This document shows positions 1 through 37,950 of a DNA stretch of 64,000 bases, in pieces. Each line of letters begins with the position of its first letter. Positions within the stretch are counted from its first letter, which is position 1. The stretch lies in the NCBI GenBank assembly GCA_029582265.1, contig CM055834.1, forward strand, positions 1,302,001 to 1,366,000, written 5' to 3'. This stretch comes from Zoroaster sp. YZ-2022 (Eukaryota > Echinodermata > Asteroidea > Forcipulatida > Zoroasteridae). Under the pieces are notes generated by a model. That model was not told the origin of the DNA, made no database searches, and saw only the letters and a program-made list of their open reading frames with translations. Position numbers and translations under genes: made by a program.

Positions 1-530
1 TATGCATCGAGTGTGACATTCGATTGGTTGTGCACGGAGTGGTAACCGACCATCAAATGTTAACTTCACAGGTCATTCATAATTCGCGCTATGCATATCA
101 GCTGTTGGGGGGTCACATGTTAACAGATCACTGTAGATAGAGGCAGCGATAGCGCGTTGCGTTTGGCGTATTCCAGCGATCATTGCCTGGCAGAAGTACA
201 TGTACGTGCACGCGTAGTGTTATAACATATGCGCATAAAGTGTTCGCACACTGCTCATTTGACGCCAAAGTGGCTGTCATCAAGACACTGGTTGCAATTT
301 CACCGCTAGAGGGCTAGGATGTGCACCGAGCGGAGAGTGATTCGTGGCTGTCATGCTGAAATTTTAAAAAATAGGAGCCATGAGTCATGTTCAGTATATA
401 ACCAAACGTTCGTCATCGTGGTTTTTGTTATCAAGAGATATTGTACCATATTGCAATTTTGGAGAATTTCATGAAAGCAGGTGGGACGCAGGGGGGGGGG
501 TGGGGTAAAACCTGTCAACGTGGAATAACT
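1..530. other. 3' flank of the TM6SF-like gene
   Basis: This stretch follows the stop codon of the minus-strand gene and should contain its 3' UTR. I saw no clear AATAAA-type signal on the minus strand, so the polyadenylation site may lie outside the window. A run of G at about 491-500 is the only low-complexity feature. Confidence 0.4.
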
Positions 531-26965
<26,435 letters not shown>

Positions 26966-27319
26966 TGTCAAGCCGAGGGTGTTGTTGTGAGCTCAAAATT
27001 CAACTAAAACATATCAAAGCAAGCTAAAAATTGAGGTAGGCTACACATGCAGGACAGGGAATCCTTCGGATTCAAGAAACTTTTACTCGTGTCTACCGTA
27101 CCCGCACGTAGGCTACGTACGATCGATCGACCAGGTTTTATTATATTATTGAGTGACGTTAGTGTTCAGGGGACACGACGTAATATGCCAATTGATAACG
27201 TACTTTTTACCTTTTATTGCATCGACATCAACGGAAGGGTTGCCAGACTATATTTAACTTTTCAGTGCTCCTTGTCTGTTGTGTGAGCGCCCTCTATCAA
27301 TCTGGAGATGTTCTAATCA
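26966..27319 (-). promoter_or_regulatory. Presumed 5' UTR/promoter region of the TM6SF-like gene
   Basis: Directly upstream of the start codon. CpG-containing and richer in GC than the introns (CGTACCCGCACGTAGG near 27100). No TATA box was seen within 350 bp. A TTAA MITE follows at 27324. Placement rests on position only. Confidence 0.35.
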
Positions 27320-27323
27320 TTAA

Positions 27324-27543
27324 AGGGGCAGTATCGTCACGATCAACGGGGCATGGAATTGGAATGCTAGTTTTAGATTAACTCAGTGACTGCCATAATA
27401 CCCCCAACACGCTACGGTCATAATTACCGTTGCCGCTGCATAAATGAGCCATTAATTTTCAGTCACTCTGTTAATCTTAAACTATAGAACATCGATTCTA
27501 TGTCATGTCGAACGTCTGCTCTGATCGTCACGATACGGCCCCT
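27324..27543. mobile_element. TTAA MITE (Kolobok/T2-like), copy 3
   Basis: TTAA at 27320-27323 and 27544-27547. Ends AGGGGCAGTATCGTCACGAT and ATCGTCACGATACGGCCCCT. Confidence 0.8.
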
Positions 27544-28243
27544 TTAAGGGGATGGAGAGGTGGGGACAAGCGAAGTAAGTTGAGTGCAAATAAAGTAAAA
27601 AAAAAAAAAAATCGTTCCTGAATTGGTATACTTCTTTTCAAGTAGCAGGACGTTTGTATGAATACATCTTGCATAATTGTATGCACTGATATTGCGGGCA
27701 TTTTAAATGATTGACTTACTACTATACAAACTATGTAACAGCCCAGCCCCAACTCCCCCTGAATAGGCCTACGGTTACAGCCTAGAAAATTCCTTTCTCT
27801 ATTATTTACATACAGCAAGGCTAGCTGTTCTTCTTGTCAAGAAAATGTGCTCATCATGTGAGACCCCTATCCCCGTCATTGCGCAAATTTTGGATCCAAC
27901 AACACGCCATGGTGGAATCATTGATGAGTCACCTATAAATAGCCGGTGCTGCTTTAACTAGCAACTCGATCGGCAAACTTACTTGGAGCGCGGGACGACT
28001 GCCAATGTAAAAGGAAATGGCTGCTATTTGACTTATTCACCTTGTCCTACGTGACTGGAGTACGAGAGCTAGACCGTGATGTCATGAGAGAGCTTTCAAA
28101 TGGGGGGAGGGGGAGGGGGTAGGAAACTCGTATACGTCTAAACGTTTTATAGGGCAAGAGACTCACTTTTTGAGAAACCCCAATAACTCTGTTTCTCAGA
28201 GAAGGACAACATTGATTCTGCCGTCTTCCGACCATTCTTATTA
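27544..28243. other. Intergenic, possible TATA element
   Basis: TATAAATA at 27934-27941 follows directly on an AP-1-type TGAGTCA (27925-27931). No exon could be tied to it on either strand. Otherwise nothing recognised. Confidence 0.3.
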
Positions 28244-28460
28244 CACTCTTAAAACTAAAGTGTTGAATCAACCAGATAATATAAGAATTCGGTGAGTGAC
28301 AACACTTTATAAAGAAAGTGTTGAATTAACACAAAGTCAAGTTAAATCTTACTTTATCAATGTTAATTCAACACTTTTAAAAGTTAAATCCAACTTTATA
28401 AAGAGTTGTCACTGACCGAACTCTTTAAAATGTTGATTCAACACTTTAGTTTTAAGAGTG
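28244..28460. mobile_element. Palindromic TA-flanked MITE, copy 1
   Basis: 217 bp that fold on themselves almost end to end: CACTCTTAAAACTAAAGTGT against ACACTTTAGTTTTAAGAGTG, then GAGTTCGGTxAGTGAC against its reverse. TA on both sides. Copies: 31935-32154, 48990-49171, 60211-60428. Confidence 0.85.
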
Positions 28461-28604
28461 TACGAAAGGGGTTCAGGTAGTATGGTACTTCCTCAAAATC
28501 ACCTTTCAGAGAAGAACTATTTTTTTGAGAACGTCTACTAGTATAACTCTGTTTCAGCATCCTCCATGGTTTCAGACAATTAAACAAATTGTGAATTCTT
28601 CCCT

Positions 28605-28852
28605 CTTCACCCATCCAGGAGTATAAATGGGTATCTGTGATTGTATAGGTTGATATTGTGGTTGAAAAAAAGGCTTCCGATGCGCTACGGTAGCTCGGGA
28701 TGGTATACTCCCCCAGGGAGATGAGAAAGTTTAAGGGTTGATGTTGGCCCAATGACCAGGGGGTAATAATGTAAAAGCGCATTTATATCCTTTCGTAATT
28801 TGGCGCAAGCAGTCTATTGGCATATATCCAGTTAATATGATTATTATTATGT
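28605..28852 (+). mobile_element. Old, diverged SINE copy
   Basis: Retains AAATGGGTATCTGTG, GGTATACTCCCCCAGGGAG and an ATTATTATTAT tail in the same order as the SINE family, with many changes. Confidence 0.55.
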
Positions 28853-29532
28853 CCACTCTTAATACGAAGGGGATCATGTTGGTACATGTAGTGTGGTACT
28901 TTCACATGTGGATCTGGGCTCGAATCGGCCGATCATTAATCATGATCACATTGTGATCAATCATGATCACACCCACGCCGACAAATGTGTAAACGTGTAA
29001 ATGAAAAGTCAGCTCTCCCTGATAACTATCGGCATGCCTAGGTCTTCTCTAAATCCGGGATTTCCATCTTATATAACTTCATCGTCTCCTCTTCACAGGT
29101 TTCTCGAGGTTCACGCACTGCAGTGCTATAACTTATAAGCGATTTTTGGAGAATCGTTGGTTCAATTTCTAGAGATTTTATGGTTACTAAAAATTGATGT
29201 GCTATTTAATCCAACCACACGTGGGTACATGGTGCGTTGACCAGATCAGTGCGTTAAGTTCATAAACAAAATCCCGTGTTTTGGACAGGTCTATCTTTGC
29301 ATAACATGTCCTTATCTTGTTATCTTAATTAGTTCACACTAATTAAACTGTCATAGTTTTGTCCCCTAACAGTCGTCCCTGTCTATTGTTTGACACGTAT
29401 GATAATTAAGGGGGTAATACTTGTATATTGCCCCATTTGTCCATGAAATTTAATTGAATTAGCCTACATACATCAAATCAAATTTCCACAGGAAGAAATG
29501 TATTAGTGCTTGGGGATTAATTTGCAGTGCAA
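28853..29532. other. Intergenic, nothing coding
   Basis: A cluster of TGATCA/ATGATCAT palindromes lies at 28931-28972. Nothing else recognised. Confidence 0.4.
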
Positions 29533-29791
29533 TGTTTATGGCCGAGCGGTCTAGCGCACCGAACTCAAGTTCTGGTGTTGCCAGCAGCAGGGTGTGAGTT
29601 CGAGCCCCGGTCCTGACACTTGTGTTCTTGAGCAAGGTACTTAACCATAATTGCTTCGTCCTTCGGATGGGACGTAAAGCCGTAGGTCCCGTGTGTTGTG
29701 TAATGCACGTAAAAGAATGCGCCTTGAGCACCACTTAGTTGGTGGATACGTGCGCTATATAAGTCCACACATTATTATTATTATTATTACG
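29533..29791 (+). mobile_element. tRNA-derived SINE, plus strand
   Basis: A box TGGCCGAGCGGTCTAGCGC at about 29539, B box GAGTTCGAGCCC at about 29597, then the shared body (CGCCTTGAGCACCACTTAGT) and an (ATT)n tail ending near 29788. Shorter than the minus-strand copies because part of the body is missing. Confidence 0.85.
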
Positions 29792-29981
29792 AGGATGGTT
29801 GTAGATCATGGAGGAAGGATGGGTAAAATGGGTCGCCATAGACGGGTCAGTCCCTCGTTGTGTTTGTCCCTCCGTGCTCCGTGTCAGCTCTGCAGGGGTT
29901 AAATACTTAGCCCTTCGCATTCCATCCACAAAGTGACACCCCTGCCTGGAGAAATCCTCAATAATAATGAGTTGTATATGT

Positions 29982-30275
29982 TAAGGCTGTGCTACCCGAC
30001 CGAAACTGTCATTACCCGGTTCTATTTTTTTCGGTTCCGATTACCCGTAAACAACTTCTTAAAATTCTGACTGAACATTCAAGCAACACGGAATGGAATT
30101 TGGAAGTCCACATTTTATCATGCCTCTATAATTAAACAAGAGAAACTTATTGGTTATTTTACACATACGGGAGTATTTATGTGTTTTTACAAAATTGTTT
30201 ACGGGTACCCGGGTATCCGAAGATTTCCAATTTCGGGTATCCGGTTCCCGAAATAACCGAAAATGCACAGCCTTT
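29982..30275. mobile_element. hAT-type MITE, GGGTATCCGG family
   Basis: Ends TAAGGCTGTGC and GCACAGCCTTTA. GTTGTATA occurs at 29971-29978 and again at 30276-30283, a likely 8-bp target duplication with 3 extra bases on the left. Confidence 0.75.
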
Positions 30276-31106
30276 AGTTGTATAGTCAATTCATGGTCCC
30301 TGGGTTCACGGTCCCTAGGCAATGACGGCGAGTTCTGGCGACGAGTTTTCTTTAGGGGTGGGAGGAGGGGGGAAATGTCGCGAAATATTTAGCATGACCC
30401 CTGACCTATACCAACCCCACTGCTGAATCCCTACCCCGTTTGTTCTTATGTGGGGCCTTTTGAATATGGTCACGGGAACTGGAAGATTTTTTTTTTAATG
30501 GGCCTAATTCTATAATAAGGCTAAACAGGATGTCTTTAACCACAGTGAAATAGAATAAGGTTATCATTTATCAAGTTTTTGTTTGTTTGATGGAAAAGTG
30601 AAACACAGAACATGCATCTTTCTAAAAGGCCCAATTCAACCACTGAAAAAAAAAACCTATACGGTGGTGATGCGGTTTATGCTGGGCGTACTTTGCCCAA
30701 AGCCCCCCTCACGCTTGACAAATTTGCGTACGTTTCCTGGCGTTAAAAGGTTCCTACCTAATAATGTTCCACTAAGATCTTTGTCCTCTTTCATCACTCA
30801 ATACTCAATACTCTTTCAATACTCAATTGAGCATGGTGTCACCGCAATTAGTCTTACTTATTCTCTTTCATCACGCTCTGGCTTTCAAAACCCCAGACGC
30901 AAACAAGAGTTAAGTCGGTATATACTTAGTCGGTAAAAGCTCACAGCAGGACAACGGCGTGTTCGCCCAATTACCGGCAACCGAAGACCCAGGTAAAGAC
31001 GCGGTAAAGCCGCTTCTCTTCAAACAACAATAAGCAGATTTTCTTCCCCAGAACAACAACTTTTAAGGAATTTTTTTAAAGGCCTGGCTTGGATAATAAC
31101 GGGTGG
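30276..31106. other. Intergenic, nothing coding
   Basis: About 30790-30865 (ACTCAATTGAGCATGGTGTC, ACCGCAATTAGTCTTACTTA) matches the dispersed motif at 45870-45930 and 60945-60990. No gene recognised. Confidence 0.4.
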
Positions 31107-31114
31107 CAATCACA

Positions 31115-31311
31115 CAGCGGCGTAGCCACGGGGGGCCTGGGGGCACGTGCCCCCACAAATTTCCAGTGCCCCCCCCACGAAAAATCCTCATAGTGCCCCA
31201 AAAAACAGAAAAGATAAAGAAAAGGGAAAAAACCCATACCCCTGGGCCACCCCACTGAAAAGCAATGCCCCCCTGTGCCCCCCCACTGAAAAAGTCCTGG
31301 CTACGCCGCTG
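31115..31311. mobile_element. hAT-type MITE with perfect 8-bp duplication
   Basis: Ends CAGCGGCGTAGCCA and TGGCTACGCCGCTG, flanked by CAATCACA at 31107-31114 and 31312-31319. 197 bp, rich in C runs. Confidence 0.9.
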
Positions 31312-31391
31312 CAATCACATGCTGATCCTCAAGAGAAATGGGTATAAATGGTGGGTATTAAGATGTGCCCGTCTCTTTCATACTCTCCCCT

Positions 31392-31805
31392 CTTTGCTCG
31401 CTACCCGTTTATAATATTTTCAGGTTAGTTTCTCCATATTGAAATCTACTTTGTGTACAACCACATAAAAGGCTTGTGTCCCGTTAATTGTGTGATCCCC
31501 GCTACTGCCGTTATATATAAATAAACGGGTAGCGAGCAAATAAAAAATGGCTGATGCCGGACTCGAACCCGCGACCTCTCGATTACCGTACGAGCGCTCT
31601 ACCAACTGAGCTAACCAGCCCCTATGTTGGTGGGCGGTCCACTGCATACCAGGGATCAAGCCCCGGTCAGATGCAAACAACCCGGGTAACGGCAGTAGCG
31701 GGGATCACACAATTAACGGGACACAAGCCTTTTATGTGGTTGTACACAAAGTAGATTTATATGGAGAAACTGACCTGAAATAATATAAACGGGTAGCGAG
31801 CAAAG
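31392..31805. repeat. Inverted repeat (~120-bp arms) enclosing a tRNA-like gene
   Basis: 31392-31515 and 31686-31805 are near-exact reverse complements (GTACAACCACATAAAAGGCT; GTGTGATCCCCGCTACTGCC). A further partial copy of the tRNA 3' part follows at about 31812-31841. Confidence 0.85.
31549..31620 (-). tRNA. tRNA-like gene (possibly tRNA-Arg ACG-type)
   Basis: 72 nt with a paired acceptor stem (GGCTGGT with ATCAGCC), D stem GCTC/GAGC, a mostly paired anticodon stem and a normal T arm with GGTTCGAGTCC. The anticodon loop reads ACGGTAA if the stem has five pairs, leaving no T at position 33; a one-base shift gives T before ACG (Arg). That oddity and the foldback context suggest a pseudogene or tRNA-derived repeat. 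Confidence 0.5.
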
Positions 31806-31934
31806 AAAAATTGGCTGATGCCGGACTCGAACCCGCGACCAAGCGGGAACATGCTCCTTTTTATAAAACGGCTATATAGAATAAGAAATATTCTATGCGA
31901 TATTGCTTTTGAAAAACATCGCGAACTGATTGTA

Positions 31935-32154
31935 CATTCTTAAAACTAAAGTGTTGAATCAACATTTTAAAGAGTTCGGTCAGTGACTACTCTTTATAAA
32001 GTTGGATTTAACTTTTAAAAGTGTTGAATTAACATTGATAAGGTTATACTTAACTTGACTCCGTGTTAATTCTACACTTTCTGTGAGCTGAATGAAGTGT
32101 TGTCACTCACCGAACTGTTGAAAGGTTGGTGCAACACTTTTAGTTTTCAGAGTG
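31935..32154. mobile_element. Palindromic TA-flanked MITE, copy 2
   Basis: Starts CATTCTTAAAACTAAAGTGT after TA and ends TAGTTTTCAGAGTG before TA. Same foldback structure as 28244-28460. Confidence 0.85.
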
Positions 32155-32750
32155 TATGGTAAATCATTGCACTGAGGACGGATTCGTGGGTAAATTTGAG
32201 CATAAAGGAAAGGAACATGATTTGAGCATATAGAACAAGGATCACTAAGTGCCAGTCCTTCTTTGTTTTATCCATACCATATAGGGTGATTTGTTTGTGT
32301 GGACCATACCATATGCAGGGGGTAACATTTTCCTTGTAATGGGGGGAGGTACGGCCTGCTAATTACGTCACTTTGCACTAATTTGGGATCCTCAGCAATT
32401 TGTTAACCCTAAATTCCACCGTCATGTCTCGCCACCACTCCGAATAACTTTGTTGCTATGCTGTCCATCCTGGAGAACATGATTGGAATGTACAAGTAAC
32501 GCCTCCAACGATAATCTCCGATCTCGAAAATTTTGTGAGGCACGTATTGACGGTCCTCTCCCCCCAGCTAACTCCTTTTCACCGAGGGTCCTGGAATACG
32601 AGACGAGGCGTGGCGCCTTGTGGTGATTGGTCAGCTCATGCAGTGCCGTGGATTCGCCCATTGAATATTCGGATGTACCGCTGCATTCAGAAGTCAATCC
32701 CCCCGGTAGGGAGCGCGTGCTGGATGACTACCATGGGAACAAGTTTGCGC
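32155..32750. other. Intergenic, nothing firm
   Basis: Higher GC than its surroundings toward 32750. A minus-strand open frame at 32422-32697 has no recognisable domain. Confidence 0.35.
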
Positions 32751-32754
32751 TGCT

Positions 32755-33084
32755 TATAAACGACTTCCTTCCTGGACATTTTTTATTAGTCCAGATCATA
32801 GCTGTCAGTAGGTTTATACAGTGCTGTTACTGTTCGAAGCAGAAGCTCGCAGTGTCGGGGCCGTGACAGGTCGGTATAGGCGAGCTCCCAAAATTATTTT
32901 GCTTCGTAGCTACACACCAGCGGGGAGTCGAATTCAGAGTGTCTGTGTGTCGTTAGAGCTCACGATAGAGGGGGACCCCCGTTAGCTCGGTTTAAACTTC
33001 CTTCGCGGTGGACTGTGCAGTGACAAGTTGCGGGCTAGCGAGCCCTGTGTGGCAAAACTTTCTTGGAAAGGAATCGCACAGTAG
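32755..33084 (+). promoter_or_regulatory. Candidate promoter and noncoding first exon
   Basis: TATAAA at 32755-32760 is followed by a CpG-containing, non-repetitive stretch that ends GTAG before a consensus GTAAGT donor at 33085. The next exon on this strand with a good acceptor is the signal-peptide exon at 44801. The linkage is inferred; there is no coding evidence here. Confidence 0.3.
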
Positions 33085-33090
33085 GTAAGT

Positions 33091-33765
33091 GAAACTCCAA
33101 AAACTATGAAAACCTACACTGAAAAGTCAACACAAGTCGTGATTTGAGCTAATAATGTTCCACCAGTAGTCGTTCCAGTTACAAGGACAACTCATGCATT
33201 GTTTGGATTTGTCAAGTTAAAAAACAGTAATGTATATCGCAACACACGAGACGGTCGTACACATTTTTGGGACATGCCATGCATAAATCAGTCGCTCTCC
33301 CTTGCAACAACATTACACGCAACGAGCTGTTTATTTACGATTGGTTCATGTACGTAGCTTGCGGGTTCAAAATCGCTGATCTTTGTCCCTGCTGTTTACC
33401 CAGGTTTATGGGTTACCATAAGACAGCGGCACTCGAAAATCGAATCACTTTTTAGCACGAACGATATGTGTGCCGTCAGGCAAATTATAGAGAATCGGGA
33501 TTTGCACATCTGGAATTGCAATTATCACCACATTCACACACACACGCACACACACACACTGATATTATCATGTAAGTGGTTTTTGTATTTAAAAAAATAG
33601 AGAGAGAGACCGCAAATGAACATGATGTAGCCACGGGCTCTTTGGATGCGGTTAATTTGTCAATAGAAATTGAGATGAGAAGAGTCGGCCGTGTCATGTC
33701 AGCAGGAGTCATTGTTTGATAGGAATCGATAACCGTTCTCCACGATACCCGAAATCGAAGGTATA
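33091..33765. other. Intergenic or intronic, nothing coding
   Basis: (CA)n-type tract at about 33535-33560 and a short GA run near 33600. Nothing else recognised. Confidence 0.4.
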
Positions 33766-33773
33766 CCCAGTTT

Positions 33774-33986
33774 CAGTGGCGTAGCTAAGGGGTTGGTGGG
33801 TGGGCGACAGGGGGGGGGGGCGGCCGCTCCCCCACTTGTTGACAACATAGTGTATGTCGGTAATTTCACAAACGTGTTGGTATTTCCGATTGACATAATT
33901 TGTCGTGTAATTTGAGTTTTGTGTCGGTAAATTTATCGCTGAAATTTGTTCCCACCACCACTCTGAAAATCCTGGCTGCGCCATTC
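33774..33986. mobile_element. hAT-type MITE, CAGTGGCGTAGC ends
   Basis: Ends CAGTGGCGTAGCTA and TGGCTGCGCCATTC. The flanks CCCAGTTT and CCCACTTT form an 8-bp target duplication with one change. Related to 31115-31311. Confidence 0.75.
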
Positions 33987-34049
33987 CCCACTTTATACTA
34001 CACCCATGAAGGAAGGAAAGCCATTATATAGAGCAAGGAACAATGGGGG

Positions 34050-34215
34050 AGAGAATTGAATTAATTTTTGCCTTACACCGACGTGTGTATAGCACTGTAT
34101 ACTCAGTGCTTTCCGAGTGTCTGTGGAAAAAATTCACAGGCGATTCGAACCCACTGCCTCCTGCTTACTAGTGCAGACGTCTTAACCTCTCGGCCACCGA
34201 GCTTGCCCGATGTCG
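34050..34215 (-). mobile_element. tRNA-derived SINE of a second family
   Basis: The reverse strand reads a tRNA-like head with GGTGGCCGAGAGGTTAAG (A box) and GTGGGTTCGAATCGCC (B box), then ATTTTTTCCACAGACACTCG. Tail not clearly bounded. Confidence 0.6.
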
Positions 34216-34324
34216 ATTGGCTGGCTAGAATCCTATATAGCAGCGGGTCCATCATAGTGTCCATGGCCTTATCACCACCGAATCATAGGGGGAAAATTGT
34301 TGTTTATATTTTCTTCGCAGCTGT

Positions 34325-34475
34325 TGAAGAAAATTTGCTTAGCAAATTTTCCCGCTAAGCAAAATTGGGCTGAGAACCAGCCATAAGCTATAAACATTTT
34401 ACTTGACAATTTGGCTGGTAACCTATTTTTGCTAAGCATAAATATTCTGTGCTTAGCAAAAATTGTGTCCTTAGC
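34325..34475. repeat. Dispersed repeat with AGAGCTGCTAAG end, copy 1
   Basis: Shared with 35630-35785 (direct) and, more diverged, 40645-40815 (reverse). Common blocks include GGGCTGAGAACCAGCCATAA and CTGTGCTTAxCAAAAATTGT; ends TTAGCAGCTCTGTGAAG. Confidence 0.6.
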
Positions 34476-35629
34476 AGCTCTGTGAAGACCTCCAAACCAT
34501 CAGACGTATAGCCTTTCCCCATGGCCATTATAGCCTCTCCACAGCCGTAGATCCAAGATCGTGAATTATTCATTGAACTAAATGCGACTCGGCTCACTGG
34601 CTGGTACATTTTTTTTATTCATTGGATGGCGATGGAAGTTTTCACACATTTGCCAAAACTATTAATTTGTTATTTGTTCTTCTTGAAATGATAATGTTTT
34701 TAATGAATAATTGACGGTCTTCCATTGCATTATACGATACGAAAACTGCGAGCCTGGATAGTGTGCCAAGTGGCCGTCCAGTGCGGTTGGGCACCCGCTA
34801 TCGATGAACGCCGCCATTGTGACACTTTTTCCTAGGATATTTTTGTATAACCATATTTGCACCCCTCCCGTAAAATCCTGGTCAGTTAATCCCTCAGTGT
34901 GCACACAAACCTGAAGACGGGCAGAGTTCACTTTATACGAAACGTCGAAAACTATCCTCACTACTGGATACTGGTTCCTTTCGGAACCACATAGCTTCTT
35001 CCAGCAAGAAGAGGTTATTACACATGGTGTTACCCGTAAACCTAATTGTCTTATCCTGTCCATCATGCAAAGTATCAAATCACATTCATACAATTTTTGG
35101 TTAACATCATGGGCATAGCCTCGCTAACAATAAACCTCATGTTCTGTAAGCTTCAGCTTAGTGGTGAGGGAATACAGACCCCTCGGGTAAAACGGATCCC
35201 GTGGCGCGTTTTGCAGTATATTCCGTTCGTATCGTAGTATGCAGCTACTTTTGTCTGAGCGACCCCATGTCGACCTTTGCACTCTGGGGAACACTTCCAG
35301 ACAACATAGGATGCTTATGAACAGTACAGGATGCTTAAACAATCACGCAATAATGAAAAAGTGTTCAAAGGAAATTCCTTTTCCCCGTTGCTGCCAAATT
35401 GTGTCAAAGGTCCCGTGGAGGGATAGTTTTAGAAAGGCATGAAGTGGGAGGTGACGTGCATAAACAAATGCTTATTTCACTACATCTCCTCCAAAGCACT
35501 ATGTCTATAATACAGTTAGTTTATCACCCAACGGTGAGAAACCACCTTTACACGGCAAACCTTACTTCTCTTCAAGTAAAGCTTAAAATCTATTATCATA
35601 AAGCTGCTTATAGCGGGAAATATTGCTGT
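34476..35629. other. Unassigned sequence
   Basis: Minus-strand open frame at 34662-35093 (143 codons) has no recognised domain. CTGAAGACGGGCAGAG...CGAAACGTCG lies at 34911-34947 (see findings). Nothing else supported. Confidence 0.3.
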
Positions 35630-35785
35630 AGCAAATTTATCCGCTGATCAAAATTGGGCTGAGAACCAGCCATAAGCAATAAACATTTTACTTGATATTT
35701 TACTTGGTAACCTATTTTTTGCTAAGCACAAATATTCTGTGCTTAACAAAAATTGTGTGTTTAGCAGCTCTGTGAAGTTGACCCC
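35630..35785. repeat. AGAGCTGCTAAG repeat, copy 2
   Basis: Second direct copy of the 34325-34475 repeat. Confidence 0.6.
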
Positions 35786-37678
35786 AGGTCTTCATGTCTT
35801 TCAGAAACCATGATTGCATGTCTGACGTCACTCTCGTTTTAAATCAGGTAGGCCTCCCATAAATTACATTGCGTTCATGATAGGCCAATATACACAATGC
35901 ATGGGAGCTGTTTTCGGTCGTGCAACTGAGTTGAAACCATTTTTGTTCTTATCTTTTAGAATCGATTTTCTTCTCTATTTAATATGGGTGACAGATAATA
36001 TTTACCACTGACATGCCAGTGTGGTGGCCACACTCGTCAAACTTACCTGTTGACGTTTTAAAAACTTTTTATTGTCATAAAAAACATTCGTCGAGGTATT
36101 AGATATTTCTTTCAGCGATTTTAGCGATATCGCGTGGAGTCAACACGGTCAAGTGCGTCACCATCTGCATAGCAATTCCTGGGGATTAGGTGGGTCATCT
36201 CCAGTTACGCAGCTGAGATGCCCCGTTTTAAACGATCGTCCTTGACTCCAACTACGTCAGAGAGGTTCCATTCCTATGTTTGCAAAAGAATTAAACAATT
36301 TCCGTGAATGTTTTCGCAATTATCTCTCGATATAAACACTCGCCTGATGGCCTTGGAGAATCTCGCGTGTGATCTGAAGAAGTCACGATCGTCAGCGATC
36401 GTCTTCCCCCAAGCGTTTGCATTATTTTATTGGTTTTGTTGCATCTTCCAGTGATCTGACAATACTGACATGTCGGAAATAGAAGGACCGATGCCTTCTG
36501 AATCTTCCACACACTCCAGGGGCGTATCCAAAGGGATGGGGAGGAGTGGGGGGTGTGACACCAATATCGAGTCTCAGTCGGCAACTCGAGCCTCAGTCGG
36601 CACAATCTAGACTTATTCGGCAAATAAATCACCAAGACAAACCTTCAAAGCAGGCTTGTATTTTGTATGCCCACAGGTGATTAAATATTTGATGGATATA
36701 TATTTTTTTAGTGAGGTTTCATTTTGTTTTTAAATTGGCTTAAACATCCCCAAAGAGTATGCCTTCGTTACGGTCCTTCACACGGCCTTGCCATTCACGT
36801 TACGGTCGTGCAATGCGTTTTTTCCCGCATAGAATCATTGTAACCCTGCTCGGATGCCAAAGTTATTTCAAAGCTAAAGGTTAGTATTCAAATCAACCTA
36901 GCCTATCTCTTCTTTATTCAGAAGCGAATATTAAGTCAGTGACGGTTCTACATAGAGCCTTTGAGGCGCGCGCATATTTTTTTGTTGCAAGATATAAATG
37001 TTCAAGACCCCCAAAACCAACTAAGATGTCCCAAGTGAGGGGAAGGGGGTTTTAGTCTGCGCGTAGTTGATAAAGAAAACAACAACCATCCTGAAACTGC
37101 ATCTGTCTGAAAATCTTTCATTTCAGAGAAAACACGAAAAAGCAAATTTATAAACAAGTTGCCAGCGGCATGGCAACGGCAACGGTTTTTCTCCAAATGT
37201 TTTCTGTAAAAATTTAGGAATGCTTTTTCACATTTTCCGATGACTCGGACTCTGCACTGAGTTGTAACTTGCACAGAATTTTTATAACGTATATCTTGAT
37301 TCAAAGACAGTTAACAAAAATACTCTTAGAAGCATGCAGTTTTTGCCAACATTACCATTGTTGCATCGTGCGCACGTACGTAATAATCCCTTGACCCAAA
37401 AAGATGATATCAGGTGGGTGGCCATTTTTGGCAAATGTTACATAATCGTGGCTTTCATTATCCATTCCAAAATATCTTTACCCATAGTCGGGCTTACTTT
37501 TGTCACGCTTCTGCCCCAACTTCGGTATGAGTGTACAAATTGAGCTTTTTAGAACAATTTCTGGCTGTATCTCCGGAAAGACTGGTATACCATCTTATCC
37601 CCTGCATTAATTAATGACAAAATGGCTGCCGACGTCTTTTGAAAATACAGGGTCCATGAAGTTAAAATGAGCTTGTGC
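35786..37678. other. Unassigned sequence
   Basis: CAGGGGCGTATCCA at about 36517 looks like one end of a hAT-type element; the other end was not found. No gene recognised in this 1.9 kb. Confidence 0.35.
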
Positions 37679-37950
37679 ATGGGCGGATCCAGAACATTTT
37701 TTAGGGGGGGGGGCTGAGAATCAAAAACAATTATTTTTCAGTACTACAAAAATTACAATGAAATAATCAAAGTGAGAGAAAAACAAAGCACAGTGAGGGG
37801 GAAATGAGAGTGCGTTCTTCCCTCCCCTCTCTCTATTTTTCTCTCCCTTTTAAATTTTTATTTTTATTTTAATTTTTAATTTTTTTAATTGCTACGATTT
37901 TAGGGGGGCTACAGCCCCCTTAGCTCCTCCCCCCCCTGGATCCGCCAATG
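37679..37950. mobile_element. hAT-type MITE, GGCGGATCCAG ends, copy 1
   Basis: Ends ATGGGCGGATCCAG and CTGGATCCGCCAATG; flanks GCTTGTGC (37671-37678) and ACTTGTGC (37951-37958). Copy 2 is at 39181-39442. Confidence 0.75.

Noticed and set aside
29539..29610. Functional tRNA-Leu gene
   Set aside because: The cloverleaf is the head of a SINE with body and (ATT)n tail; the same holds for the tRNA-like heads at 7.7, 41.2, 42.7 and 55.6 kb.
34662..35093. 143-codon minus-strand frame as a gene
   Set aside because: No domain, no splice context, and it crosses the CGAAACGTCG dispersed motif.
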